This document shows, one piece after another, positions 12,096 through 25,003 of a DNA stretch of 64,000 bases. Numbering within the stretch: position 1 is the first letter of the stretch; every line of letters begins with the position of its first letter. The notes below the pieces were generated by a model. It did no database searches. It was not told where the DNA came from and saw nothing but the letters and a program-made list of their open reading frames with translations. Made by a program: the position numbers and the translations under genes. This DNA is from Polytrichum commune (lineage: Eukaryota > Streptophyta > Polytrichopsida > Polytrichales > Polytrichaceae), in the NCBI GenBank assembly GCA_950295325.1, contig OX485809.1:7192001-7256000 (forward strand). The letters are read 5' to 3'.

Positions 12096-13500
12096 TTATA
12101 ATACTCTTACAAGCGACAGGGACTCAAGAGATGCATTGATTCTTCAACCTTGTACTTACACCCTCGGCTTGTCTTTGGGCCATTGGCCGCCTATCCAATG
12201 CATCGTCACACTTTTGGACTTCCCGAATAGTGCACAAACTTTATCCCATAAACAATCAAGAGAAAAAATGATGATTTTTTATGTTGTAGAGGTGCCACAT
12301 CATCATCATAATGTTCCTCAACATTGTTGACTTGTTCACTTTTGTAAAAATTAAAGTATCTTCATGCAGGGTTACTGCATTGATTATCCCAATCAGTGCA
12401 TGTGGTCTTACTTTGCAAAGCATGCACTATTTTGCCAAGTCTTAGTGGAATGAGTTGTCTCTAAGTTGTTTACAAGAGTCTACTAGATTTGTCATGCATG
12501 ATTCCACATACAACCTCATCGTGTGAGAACTATGGAATATAGGCATTCAAATCCAAACATTATGCTTGCTAGATTCATGGACCCACGTAACATCTTTCCG
12601 TTGCTCAATAATGTGATTGGGAATATTCTTACATATAATCTACCAAAACCAAGTAAAAACTTCCTTCCTTCCTATCCTCGTCATTTTTCCTTGTAATTTT
12701 TTCCGCCTTTGTCTTTCTCCCATTTCTAACTTATCTTTCAACCCACAATAATAGGTGTAAAAAGTGCAGGTTAGGTAGGAGGACCTTAAACTGAGAGGTT
12801 AAAGCATTTGGCATACATGTGGCAAGTATATGAACCAAGTTGGAATTCCAAGGTAAAAAATAAAAATGTCCAGTTGTATTGCAACCCCCTCCCCCCCCCC
12901 CTTTTCAATATTGAATCAAATAGAAATTTATGAAATAAAAAATTTGTTGACACCTAAAATTGTTAGGGGGCCTTGATGTTCACATGATGAACATTCTCGA
13001 ATCAACATGTACTTATTATACAAGATTTTGAGAGTGTGAGTTTTGGGTATTGTCTTGGTTTAAGGTGCTCCTATCTAAACGCAAGAACATTGCATTGACA
13101 ACATTCATTGTCCAATGCATGTGCACATGACCTAATGTGTAGGTCCTTACCCCAACTCTCCTAGTCTTTTTCCGTTCTCTCATACATGTGATTTCCCTTT
13201 GCTTACATTGGTTGCTCCCATTTAATTTTTCTAAACATTTGCAAGGCAATGAGTCAAACTAGGTAATGAGCGCAAATTATAACCGAGTGCAATTGGGGAA
13301 CAAGAGTCTCATGAGCATACCAATCACATGTTGTCACATATAAAGATTTGATCAAGTCATAACTTGGAGATTGTCACACAATGAAGATGGGATGCTATGT
13401 CACATATCATGCATGTATGGAAGGTAGCCCAAGCAAAATTTCTTGACACGTGGAAGACATGTGTGTTGACACTTGTCTTATTTAGGGCCCCTTCGCACAC
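12096..13500. other. Intergenic DNA, no gene seen
   Basis: The stretch has a poly-C tract near 12886-12902 and otherwise nothing recognisable. Open frames are short and without domains. Confidence 0.3.
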
Positions 13501-13507
13501 AAGCCAA

Positions 13508-14245
13508 GGGCAATGACCATGTAATTGTGGGGGCCCTTGACTCTCATCCAAAGAACATATTAATTGTTTAACTAACATGGTTTGTTGGAATTTGCGTCAA
13601 ACCCACCTACTTGAAGGTGGGCATGACACAAATTCTGGCAAATCGTGAAACATTATCCATTTTTTCTATGTAGGAACCCATGTAGATTTTTCATCCATGT
13701 TAGTTTACTTGGGCCTTTAGGCCATCACCTTCTAGTGTGAAGTGAACTTGGATGGTCTCTAACTTTTCGACCAATGAGAGATCTTAGAATGTAATGGTCA
13801 CATGCCTTTAGTCTTGTGTATGAAGTCGGCCCTTAGAGCATGCATACGTCGATCTGAAATTTGTTTACAACTATTCTAATTTGCATGTTTGTCCCAACTT
13901 CAAACATGGTGTGAGTGTCTAAGGGCCATGACCATGTACATGTGAGGGCCCTTGATTCTCATCCAAAGACCGTATCATTGACATGGTCTCCAAAATTTGG
14001 GTCAGGCCCACCTACTTGCAGATGGCGTGATGCAAATTTTGGCAGACCATGAAAATTATTTATGATTTGACATGTAAGAATCTATATAGACTTTTCGTCC
14101 ATAATAATTTCTTTGGACCCGTAGGCCTTCACCTTCTAGTGTGAAGTGAACTTGGACGATCTTGACCTTTTTCAACCAATGAGAGATCTTAGAATGAAAT
14201 GGTCATGGGCCTTCAGCCTTGTGTGTGAAGTGGCCTAAGAATACG
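13508..14245. repeat. Diverged tandem duplication, two units about 405-415 bp apart
   Basis: Unit 1 runs from about 13508 to 13850 and unit 2 from about 13923 to 14245. Shared blocks in the same order include ATGACCATGTA, GGGCCCTTGAYTCTCATCCA, CCCACCTACTTG, CACCTTCTAGTGTGAAGTGA and CCAATGAGAGATCTTAGAAT. The units differ by many substitutions and small indels, so the duplication is old. No coding content is apparent. Confidence 0.7.
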
Positions 14246-16394
14246 TCAAAATGAATCCTCATTTTGCGTATTTGAACCAACGTGGCAATGCCCTAAAGTA
14301 AGCCCTATTTATGAGATAAACTTCAAGTACCTAGTCTTATGATATCCATACGAATTTTAAATGTAGATAATATGAAATGTTGGAGTGCAATATATAGAAG
14401 GCAACTAGATGTTCATTTCATGGTCTAATATTATAATTTTTGTTTCATATAAACATAGAAAAATTGTTGTATGATCAACCCAAGATTTTTCTTCTTAGAT
14501 ACATGTACGGATACATTAAATGTGAGGAACTTCATATGCATATTTCATACAAACGATCTCAATATTTACATGATGCAACAAACATATAAGGTATGTGGGT
14601 GTTAAGTGATTCGTTCTTCATGTTCTTCAACTTCTACCACTCAAATTTATGCAGTGAAATTTTTATCGCAATCAACAAAAATTGGTTCAAACTTCGTTTG
14701 ATCTAGTTAAGATTATCAAAAGTGCATGTATATTGATTCTCTAAATGGCTACCTAAGTCCCCACTCCCCTTGCAATTGTGTTGACAATTGAGTTTAGAAT
14801 GGTTGGTTGATTTTAAACAGGTAGTCCAATCTCTTTGAAACACATGTCTTGTTGGGGTTCTATTCTTAGATCTACCTTAACCACACAAAAATGAAATACA
14901 TAACCAAAGAAGGCCCACATAGTTTAGCCTTAGTTTGTTTGAAGCCAAAATGAGCTTTAAGTGCTTGTAGAACATTAGAACAAATCCTCGATGGCACATG
15001 GTGCAATATAAACTCCATTCCAAAAGTTTGAATCACACCAAGTAGAAGCCTTAAAGTGTAAATTAGTGTGGGCAACTGAAAATTGAGTGGAAAACTTGTT
15101 GTCAACTTATGTAGAGGACACTCGCTACAATAGGGGCAATATATTCAAGATAGTCTCAAAACCTATCTCAAGATGAACAACTATGTAACACTTCCCTACC
15201 TAGTCAAAATCAAATGAACCAAAGTAAAAGATGATGAGATTTCCATAAGCCCATTACAATCCAAAGTCCTTATCGTCCCATATGACTCATTTTTACCATA
15301 GATTCATGTCGGAAAGGGAAGAAGGGGGGGGGGGGGACATTGCTTCTAATGACGCTCCATTGGTTATTTTAACCAATGTAGATCTCAACAATTGTAAGAT
15401 TTATTGCAGTCCACAACAATGTCATATAAACATGACATGAAGAATGAAAGACTCGAGTAGGTTAGTCATTACAACACTTAGATGCTCGAGAAATGGATGG
15501 TGGTGTCATGCACACATGCCTATGAGGGAGCAACCCTTTTCTTAGTACTTAGCCTTTGCATGTGACCCATGTGGTTGGGGGATGATACTTCACCCTTGTC
15601 ATGACATGGATTGTTCCTTTTTTGTTCTTTTGTTTTTGTTTTTGTTTCCTTTCCTCTTGCTAAGGTAGATGGGTCTTTAGTGACTCGTTTTGTTACTTGG
15701 ACCCCTAGATTTGATTGGTATGTGGATTGGTGAGGAACAAAGAGCAATCATCGTAGAGACGCATGTTTAAAAGAGATTGCATTGTGTCTTCAAATATTAA
15801 TAATTGCTTTACACTCAATAGTGAACACAATTGGGAGGACTTATGTATTGGTTTAAGAAATCAACAAACATGCACTTCCGATAACCATAACTTTTTCATG
15901 GGAGGTTCGATTTTCAATTTGGTTTTTGTATATGATTCATCGTAGACTTGCCAATGCAAATATAATCGGGAGAAGTTGGAGAACATGAAATACAAACCAA
16001 ATGACACCACGTACCTTAAACTAGGTTAGTGCTAAGTCGATGAATCGAGTTTCAACACTAGGGGATTCCTCAAAAGATTGACTCAAAGTGACACACATAC
16101 CAATCCATAAAGAACCTAGAATCCACTCTAATTAGAATTAGCCACACTATTTCACCTATTTAAGAACTTTCACATTGAACGAGGTAAAGGAGGGAGCATC
16201 TTCCAAGGGGGGGATACATGTAGTGATAAGATTGATAAGATATTCTATGATTCAATTAATACTAAATTATTCAATCAAGCTTGAGTTAGTAAGGTGCTCG
16301 ACGACAAGCTCTTCTTCTTGGTTTCGTGCATGCTCTTTGGTTCTCGGTGTTTTGGAACTTGTATTTGCTCCGGTTTTGCAAATTGGCAGTGGCT
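14246..16394. other. Intergenic DNA upstream of allantoinase
   Basis: No gene is recognised. Around 14780-14870 there is a short match to a dispersed repeat also seen near 43.7, 46.3, 52.1 and 53.2 kb (TTGAGTTTAGAATGG, then ATCTCTTTGAAACACATG). A poly-G tract lies near 15327-15337. The last few hundred bases should hold the allantoinase promoter and leader, but I see no convincing core element. Confidence 0.3.
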
Positions 16395-19300
16395 ATGGAG
16401 CCTGCGGACCTCCTGCGCCCGCTCCTGCGCGGGTGGACGCTTCCCTTGCTTATGTTCACCCTCGGCTACACGCTCATCTACTTGCCTTACGTCGAAAAAC
16501 AGGTCAGAATCGACGCTCGCTGCCCACTGCAGCTTTAAAAAGTGTTCCATGGATTGGATAGGGTTTACAGGAGCTCTGTGTTTGTTTGTTTTTTTTTGTT
16601 TTTATTCCTCTATCTTCGTACTAGCGGTGCATGATTGTAAGTGTGTAACTTATTGGCCTAGTGGAGCTGTTGATGAGTGTGAGGGTTAAGAGTGAAGAGT
16701 ATCTTAGCTTTTTTATATACAATTTGGATTGGCGTATGGTAAACTTATGTGTTTCTAGTTTGCAATGGGGAATCTGGATTTGCACCTTGTTGAGGGATGC
16801 AGTTTTGATGTAGGACATGCATTGGAGGATGTTTCCTACAGCTTGAAATTTGGTGTTAGATGGATTGGATGGGGTTTACAGGAGCTGTTTGATTGATTGT
16901 TTGTCGATCCCCCTCTCTTCGTACTCTTAGTAATGGTGCATGTTTGTAACTGTGTAAGTTTCTTGGCTTTGTGGAGCCGTTGGTGATTGAGAGCGCTAGG
17001 AGAGAAGAGGATCTTAGCTATTTTATACACAATTTGGATTGGCGTCTGGTAAATTCATACGTTTCTAGTTTGCAACGGGCAATCCGGTTTCACAGCTTGA
17101 CGCGGGATGCAGTTTGATGTTCGACTCACATTGGAGGATGTTTCCTACAGCTTGGAATTTGTTAGATGCATTGGATAGGGTTTACAGGAGCTGTTTGTTT
17201 GTTTGTTTGTTTGTTGATCCCTCTGTCGTCAGACTCTTAGGAGCGTTGCATGTTTGGAGTGTGTAACATTTTGGCTTCACGGAGCTGTTGGATGATTGAG
17301 AGGATTAGGGGGATGGGGATCTTAGCTATTTTATACACAATTTGGATTGCTGTGTGGTGAATTCATGCGTTTCTAGTTTGCAACGGGGAATCCGGATTCG
17401 CAGCTTGACGAGGGATGCAGTTTACTGGCCGATACACATTACGTGCTCTATAGCAAGCGCGTTGTTACTCCAAATGGCGTCGGACCATACGCAGGTATTC
17501 CTCCTCCTCATGCACATCCCCTAGTAATGCTCTATTCCAACTAAGTACTATTTGAGTATTACAGGACTCTAATTTACTGTCTTTCCAGAGTGCTCTGGAT
17601 TAAACAAACCACACAGACAATGTAGTAACCGAGTTGGTTATACACTATAAGTCTAGAGAGTAGTTCTCCTCAAGACTTGGATTCCTTCGTCTCCATCTAG
17701 CATGGATCACCTCAACACAAATTCGTCAGATAGTTGCACTTCAAGTATTTAAGGTCCATAATTATTTAATTGTGCACTGCCACAAGTAGATATTGAACTT
17801 TGATCTCACTTCGACCTCTGGTGCGTGAGAATACCGGTAAGAAGTGAATCCCTGCAAAATGTTGTCGATTTGAGAATTCACATTTGTTCTTAGCACCTTA
17901 CTTGCCTGTACTTTGCATCTACTTATTCCACCTTTTCAACTCCATCTACTGGTGAGTGCTACTATTTTGTAGCAATGCACTAGCAAGTGCTTTGTTCCAT
18001 TTTGTGTACCTATCAATTGTGTAGAAGTACTCGCTATACCTTCTATTGCTAATATGTGAGTTTGAATTTGTGGCAGTGGAGGTTGAAGGTGAGAGGATTG
18101 TCTCTGTGACCAAGAGGAGTGAAGCTCCCAAAAGCCTTTCAGGAGGTCCTCGCGTGCTAGATTATGGAAGTGCTGTCATCATGCCTGGGCTTATTGATGC
18201 GTATGATCGTCCCTACATATCTGTGAATCCAAGCAAATGACTATCCTTATGTCACAACTGTGTGTAATCTTGCTTGTTTGTGATTTCTCCTTTGTCTCAA
18301 TTCTTTGGTTTGGTGAATTTTGAAAACCCTACTGTGTGGAATGCTATGTATCTGTCAGAATGGATATGTTCTGACTGATTCCTGGGACAATTTGTGTTTC
18401 CACAGAATATTACACGTTTATCATAGAGGCACTGACACATGTTACTGTAGTCTATTAGCTTTCTGATCGAGATGTTCTTGTTGCAGGCATGTGCATCTCA
18501 ATGAGCCAGGCCGAACAGAATGGGAGGGTTTCCTAACAGGGACACAGGCTGCGGCTGCTGGTAAGAAGGGCCAGTTTTCCCACTTTGATGTGAAATAACT
18601 CTTTCTGCATGTCTGAAGCTTTTCTCCTGAACTGTCACTCTTTATCATAGATAAGGAGATTTCACCCCAGCAGCTGATGCTAAAGTGAGCTTCGTATTTG
18701 GCTTATTTAGAATCCGCAATTTGAGAGAAGACTCACGCTGAAAGTGAGACAGTTCTCTAACCTACATATTTTAATTTATACATGAATCTGTAGCTGGATG
18801 AAGTTGGTGTGGAAGCGGTGGGAACTTGTCATTGCCATTTCTGTGCATGGTAGAGGTGTTGCTTTGACTTTTTTCTGATAAAAGTTAGTAGGCTATAATG
18901 GCACTTGCCCTTTTCTGTTTGTTGTTCCTGACCTTCATTGCAGAGATGAAGAACCCTGTTATTAACCTGCAAGTGTTTGTCTATGACAGGAGGAACAACA
19001 GCATTGGTGGACATGCCATTGAATTCTCATCCCACCACCACAACAAAGGAACATTTTGAAGAGAAGGTTCTTCATCTTAGCATGTCATTGAATTTGCTAG
19101 TTTGTTTGGGAGCCAGGAACTTGACTTCGACATTCTGCTAGGTTCAATTGCCTCCTGGATTTCCTCTCTGCCTCATGTTGGGGGTGTTTATAGATCCTTA
19201 TTTGTGGTTTTTTCTGCTCATCTAAATTATGTTTATGTGTTGCATGAGGGTGGATGAAGCTGGAAGCTACGAAGGGCAAATTATACATAGATGTTGGTAA

Positions 19301-22300
19301 GTTCTCTAAATTCCAGTGAGGGCCCAACTTGGTAGGCTCTCATCCCTATTGTTGGAATTGCACGCACCATCTGAATGCTTTTCTTGGAAGTAGAATTCCC
19401 CTTTAAGTCAGGGCACTGCAATATTTTCCAATTATTTATTCAGGAACCCTAATAAGACGTCAACAACCAGCGTACTTAGTTATGGTTTGTGTGTCCACTT
19501 CCAACTGGCAGGTTTCTGGGGAGGCCTGGTTCCAGAGAATGCTTACAATGCCACAGTGTTGGAGGAGCTCCTTGAAGCAGGCGCATTAGGCCTCAAAGTA
19601 CTTTTCAAGTCCCAAAGTGCATTTGATCTCATGAAGTTCTTAAAGGAGTGTTATTGCAATTTGTCTGTTTTAGGGCTAGTCTCTGGTCTACTCTGGTTAA
19701 TGCTACGGATTCTTGGTAAATCTTGAAGAATTAATTATTGGTAGTAATTGTGACATAAGCACAACCACTTATTCTTTGGGGTTTGATTTAGGTATTAGTC
19801 TGTCTTTGAAATAGAATTTTGTCCTGCACTTTAAACATGTTCGTGGAGATTTAATATTTTAGTGAGCAATGGCTAGTTGGAACACGAAGTTGTGCATTTC
19901 TCCTTTATCTCTGTGATATCATTACTGTCTTCATACTTGCATGTTCACAACCAGGATAAGGAACTGACATTGTGCTAAAACTGCAAGTCCTTCATGTGTC
20001 CATCAGGAATCAACGACTTCCCAGCTACCACTGCTGATCATATAAAGGTGAGCATCTGGCGTAGGATGTTTTAGTTGATGTCGTCTTCTTAACTCTGGAG
20101 TCAGTGATGTGACTGGAGATTTAGGTGTTTTGTCTATGCAAGGTGATGTTTTTGATTTGGATAGAAATTGATCGTTGCTGTGTGCGTTGATAACTTCCAG
20201 GCAGCACTTCCAGTACTTGCGAAATATGGGCGTCCAATGTTGGTTCACCAGGAGGTTACAGATCCCCCTGCAGAGAGCTCCAGTTTGCTACCTGGGGAAC
20301 CAAACAGCAACGCTCGATTGTACTCCAGATATTTGGCCTCTAGGCCAATCACTTGGTACTTCCACCTCTTCTCTTGCAGTACTTCTACCTCTACTTTTGT
20401 AGTACCTTTTTACACTGCTACCTGAATGATATCTGTTATTCGTTTCCTTACGACTCCAACGTCACAGTTGCATGTTGATGCAAAAGCAAGATTTTGTTCA
20501 CTAATATTGCAAAGCATCTTTATTTCTTAAGAGTTGTGAAATATATCTTGACTTTCCTGGATAAGCTACAAACGAGTTGCAAATACACCATTGTATTCTA
20601 TATGTGTGGTCTATTTACATAAGTATCCATACTTGCTTTGTGCTATTCAGGTGAAGATTGTTTCCTCTTGAATTAATAAACACGTGTAAATTTTTGTCCT
20701 CTCTTTGTATGAATAATGAGACAGTAGTGCTATTCCCTTGCGCCTAAATTTTTCACACGATAATTTGAGGTTTCCTTTTATGTGTATACATTACTTTTAT
20801 ACCAACCTATGTGACATTGTGCAGGGAGCGTACTGCAGTGCAACAATTGATGGAGGTTGCCAAAGATACCAAATCAGGAGGGCCTGCAGAGGGAGCGCAT
20901 GTACATGTGGTCCATCTTTCTGATGCAGAGGAAACTTTGTCGCTCATAAAGGTATACTTGCTTTCACACTTGTGGTTCTGACTATGTATCAAGCAACGAT
21001 TACCATTTGTAGGAGTGCTTATTGACATCACTGAGAGCTTTTGATGATGTGTGATTTCAATGTCAAAATATGTAGAGTTTAACTTAGTGCTTCCCTGCCT
21101 CCGTCTAGTTTCTGCATGTCACTATGGTCTCCATTCCATAATATGGGAACTTGGAAACTCCACACTGTTTTTTTAGTAATATCTACTGGTTCTGCAGGAA
21201 GCAAAGGCAGAGGGGTCCAGTGTGACTGTGGAGACCTGTGCTCACTACCTTGCATTTGCTGCTGAAGACATACCAGATGGTGCCACACAGTATAAATGTG
21301 CTCCACCATTGAGAGATGCTCACCACCGGGAACTTCTCTGGAAATCATTACTGGTCAGTAATTCCCTGCTGCTGCACTCTATTGCAATAATGGTCATTCT
21401 GGGCTCCGGTTTTGTTGGCTCTGTTTGAACAAAGTTCCTTGAACCCTTTGTGTCTCTAACCACTTGTATCACGTGGGGGCTGAGGCTTCCTGTGGAAAAC
21501 ATGTGTAGTTTCCCATGACAAATGTTTTAGATTCTAGTTTACCATTCATTTGAAAGCTCCACATGAAGATTCAATATGTCAATGTTGCAGTATCTCTTGC
21601 CCTCAATTGCAACTCAACTTTTGTTCGTTTGGTCTCTAAACGCTCAATCTTGACGAGGACTTAAATGCATACAGGCTGGAGATATAGACATGATTACAAC
21701 GGATCACTCGCCCTCAACTATAGACTTGAAGTTGCTGGAAGAGGGAGACTTTTTGAAGGCTTGGGGAGGGATTTCTGGCATTCAGGTATTGCATCTTAAA
21801 TTTATTTTCCATCCTCTTAATTCCTCTAATTTCTTGATGAGATTTATTCAGCTGTAATTGTGTTATGTGGTAGATTTTTAGCTGAGGTTGTTTTTGGTCA
21901 GTGCCTACAAATGGCCCACAAACCACTGAAGTTTCTGTCTTTACGAAGAGTCTGGCAACAAGAACATTAATATGTTCTCCCAAGAACATGGTGTGGTGCA
22001 CAATTTGTTCATGTAAAGTTTCCAGTCCAGTAACAATTGAAGCTGAATAGGAGGGAGATGGTTCATATGGGAAGGAGTCTACTTATGGTTATAAGGTGTT
22101 GCAATCAAGGTCTGGAATAGGTCTATAATGTAGATGGAGACAGTTATAAGATTGAGGTTAGAGGACTTGATTGAGGTTATGGTGGTGTATTGAATGAAGG
22201 AGGGTTAACATCCCTTGTAGGTCATCCCTGGGATAGAAAAACACTCACCTGCAACCTCCCTCGCACAAAACCACCTCTTGAAATGCATGAAAGTGATCAG

Positions 22301-23337
22301 CTTTCTACACAAAGTGCATAATGACGAGCCTCACCACATGTTTTGATCCTCTATTCAGTCCATCATTATTTCTATTTAAAAATCATGCTATGACTATCTT
22401 GATGAGATGAGGAAACATACCCTGCAAGTTGGAAGGAAAATCTTTCTGTAGTTGATGAAGTATTTCATGTTGTCTTTGTGCAGTTTTCCCTGCCTGTCAC
22501 TTGGACTCATGGTAGTGCTCGTGGTATGACACTTGAACAAATGGTCCAATGGTGGAGCACTCAACCTGCCAAACTGGTTAACCTCCCCCGAAAGGTTCTC
22601 TCCTGTTCCCTCCATCTTGTACTCTCTTAATTACTGACATTCCTGGTCAACCTTTCAACACCAACAATGAAGCTGAGATCTAATCTAAGGCTTATGTAAC
22701 GTGATGAATCAATTGTGAACTATTCTCATACCAAAACTGGCTTCTCTTGGACTCCCTCATATCTGGTAACAGTTTCAACTCTTAGTTCAATCTCGTAGAC
22801 CATGGAAAACTTGATTCTAAGTCTGTTGCAGGCTCGTACAATCTCACTTAGGCCTTAGAAAGTAAACTGGCACCTTTAAAAGTTAACCTGGGTTTCAAAA
22901 TTCTCTGGTGAAAATATCCAGGGCTCTCTCGAGTATGGGAAGGATGCAGATATCGTCGTCTGGGATCCTGAAGCATCGTTTGTGATTGACAGCAACTATC
23001 CTATATTTTTCAAAAACAAGGTGCGTCTAATTTCTTTTCAGTTGGCTGTTATAACCCTTCACAAAGTGTGTGAATCACTCAGTGATGTACTATAGGGGTT
23101 TTCCAAGTCTCACAAGGTTGGTACTTTCTGGGACATGGCTAAAATTTTGGAGACTAATTCTTGTCTTGAAAACAGGTGACACCATATTTGGGGCACAAAT
23201 ACTCGGGAAAGGTGATTGCAACATTTGCCCGAGGCCGAGAAGTGTTTCGGGAGGGACACCACGCTGCAAAGGCTTGTGGCGCGCCTATCTTCCCAGTCGA
23301 GGGTGTCTTAAGTTCTCCAACACATCAGACAGAGTGA
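16395..23337 (+). CDS. ALN: Allantoinase (allantoin amidohydrolase), 15 exons
   Basis: Allantoinase hydrolyses allantoin to allantoate in purine/ureide breakdown; plant enzymes act in the endoplasmic reticulum. Exons: 16395-16502, 17404-17494, 18077-18200, 18487-18560, 18990-19066, 19260-19296, 19512-19597, 19988-20047, 20201-20355, 20825-20951, 21198-21353, 21675-21785, 22484-22594, 22922-23020, 23176-23337. All phases agree, giving 525 aa, close to the ~500-aa plant enzymes. Residues ~12-32 ([20 protein letters not shown]) form a hydrophobic signal/anchor. Expected binuclear-metal ligands are present: HVH at 109-111, the carbamylated-lysine position in [10 protein letters not shown] (K199), H235 (MLVHQE), H301 (VVHLSD) and D375 (ITTDHSP). 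The start is the ATG just before the hydrophobic segment. Exons 6 and 8 use slightly atypical AAG acceptors and are the least certain borders. Intron 1 holds a three-copy repeat reaching into exon 2. Confidence 0.93.
16551..17430 (+). repeat. Three ~306-311-bp tandem copies spanning intron 1 / exon 2 of allantoinase
   Basis: Copies begin near 16551, 16862 and 17168 with GGATTGGATAGGGTTTACAG. All contain ATTTTATACACAATTTGGAT (or a close variant), then TTTCTAGTTTGCAA and GAGGGATGCAGTTT. In the third copy GAGGGATGCAGTTT is the 5' end of exon 2, which begins at 17404 after CAG. Copy 2 keeps an AG at the equivalent point (17094-17095) and copy 1 does not. Copies 1 and 2 diverge from exon 2 after about 20 bp. 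Confidence 0.85.
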
Positions 23338-24072
23338 TGCTGCTGTTGTTATATAGTCTTCTTGCACGTGCAAAGTGCCAATCGAGTATGAGGGGCAGCT
23401 TCGAATTGTAAAAGAGTGAGTTGGGGAGAGCTCTCCATCCTGGTTAGTGTGTACACAAAAGTTTCACTTCGTTCCCCTTTCTTGTGAGAGAAACAGACAT
23501 AATGTGTGTAGTGTTTTGTGGTGGGAAGTGCGGTTTAGTGTTATGTATATGGAATTCAAACTAGACACCTTGTGCCAGTTTAGCAGGGCAGCATTGCAGC
23601 TCTTATGTACAATTGGTGACATCTGGTGATCTAGGTATATTGCTGAACCTTAAGTTAATTTGGTGAAGCTGCTGCTGTTGGCAAGAATGTTGCAGAGGCA
23701 GAGTTTATAAGTTTCTGATTTTTGCAGTCAATTCTGATGAGATGATGTCTATCAGTGAGGTGATATTAATCCTTAAAATAGGTTAACTCTGGTGATTTTT
23801 TGTTTTTCACACGTAGCTATTGAAATGGTTGTATGTATATGCAAATTAAATTCATTAACTTGGAACTGAAAATATCATTAATGGTAATCCTTCATGCCTC
23901 ACAAAGTGTTTGACATCTCCCAAGATAGTTCGATATTTTCTCCACGTGAAGAACCTGTGGCTTTCCATTAGTCATGTATTTATGCTTTCAGCCAATCAAA
24001 CTAAGTTTCTCATCAAAACATTCAGATTTGTGTTCATGCTGAATTTCTGGAGCAGTAACTTCTAGCTTCAAT
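23338..24072. other. 3' flank of allantoinase
   Basis: About 0.7 kb follows the stop codon. It probably includes the 3' untranslated region, but no polyadenylation site can be fixed by eye. No other gene is seen. Confidence 0.35.
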
Positions 24073-24077
24073 GTTAA

Positions 24078-24998
24078 CCCCTAAAGGACCGGGGGTGTTT
24101 TAGCTTAGGTCATGTTTTCTTGATTAGCTCTTGTAGCAAGCTCAATTTCTTATTAGTGTGGGGTAATTTTCACGATTGGCACCGTTGAAACTAAAGAAGA
24201 CTTACATAGCTTGTTTATGAAAAAAAGATCGACAAGATCGCACAATTTTTGAGAAATTGCCACCGTTGAGAAGATTGATGGAAATTGTTCGGGCAGGGGG
24301 TACTTCGTACTTATGCTGGAATCAGATTGCTTAGAAGTGCTCCAAAACATCTGAAATTTTTACCACACGTAAAGAACATTATGACCCTCATGTGGAATTG
24401 TTTTCGTCAAATTTTGAGGTGTGGAAAAAAAGATATGGGACTCTGAAGTCTCCAAGCAATGAGATTGGGCCCAAAAACTGAAAACTCAAAGAATTCGCCA
24501 AAAATCCAATCCTTCATCATTTTCTGATCGGAAAAGACCATTGGATCCATCTCGCAAAAACAGCCAGGGTCCTCTCCCCGCAAATTTGGGCTTCTTTGGA
24601 ACAATTTCATCCAATTTGCACTTTTCTACAATCAAAAGCCCCCTGGGGACCTTATAGTCCTTAGAAGTGCTCCAAAACATCTGAAATTTTTACCACATGT
24701 AAAGAACATTATGACCCTCATGTGGAATTTTTTTCGTCAAATTTTGAGGTGTCAAAAAAAAGATATGGGACTCTGAAGTCTCCAAGCAATGAGATTGGGC
24801 CCAAAAATTGAAAACTCAAAGAATTCGCCAAAAATCCAATCCTTCATCATTTTCTGATCGGAAAAGACCATTGGATCCATCTCGCAAAAACAGCTAGGGT
24901 CCTCTCCCCGCAAATTTGGGCTTCTTTGGAACAATCTCATCCAATTTGCACTTTTCTACAATCAAAAGCCCCATGGGGGCCTTATGGTCCTTTAGGGG
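24078..24998. mobile_element. Non-autonomous DNA element flanked by TTAA, possibly piggyBac-like
   Basis: The left end at 24074 reads TTAA then CCCCTAAAGGACC; the right end reads GGTCCTTTAGGGG then TTAA (24999-25002). The 13-bp inverted ends are perfect. TTAA duplication with CCC-starting termini is the piggyBac signature. One caution: the base outside each TTAA also continues the symmetry (GTTAAC on both sides), so TTAA may belong to a longer 18-bp inverted repeat with no target duplication. The 921-bp element has no transposase frame and its right part consists of two 330-bp repeats. Confidence 0.5.
24331..24990. repeat. Two near-identical 330-bp tandem repeats
   Basis: Units 24331-24660 and 24661-24990 both begin TTAGAAGTGCTCCAAAACAT and differ at only a handful of positions, so the duplication is recent. 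Both lie inside the TTAA-flanked element, and the second runs into its right inverted end. A minus-strand open frame shared by both copies follows from their near identity and has no recognised domain. Confidence 0.9.
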
Positions 24999-25003
24999 TT
25001 AAC

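Noticed and set aside
24407-24940. Minus-strand open frames shared by two repeats, as a conserved protein
   Set aside because: The similarity follows from a recent 330-bp tandem duplication, with no start context, domain or splice-supported extension.
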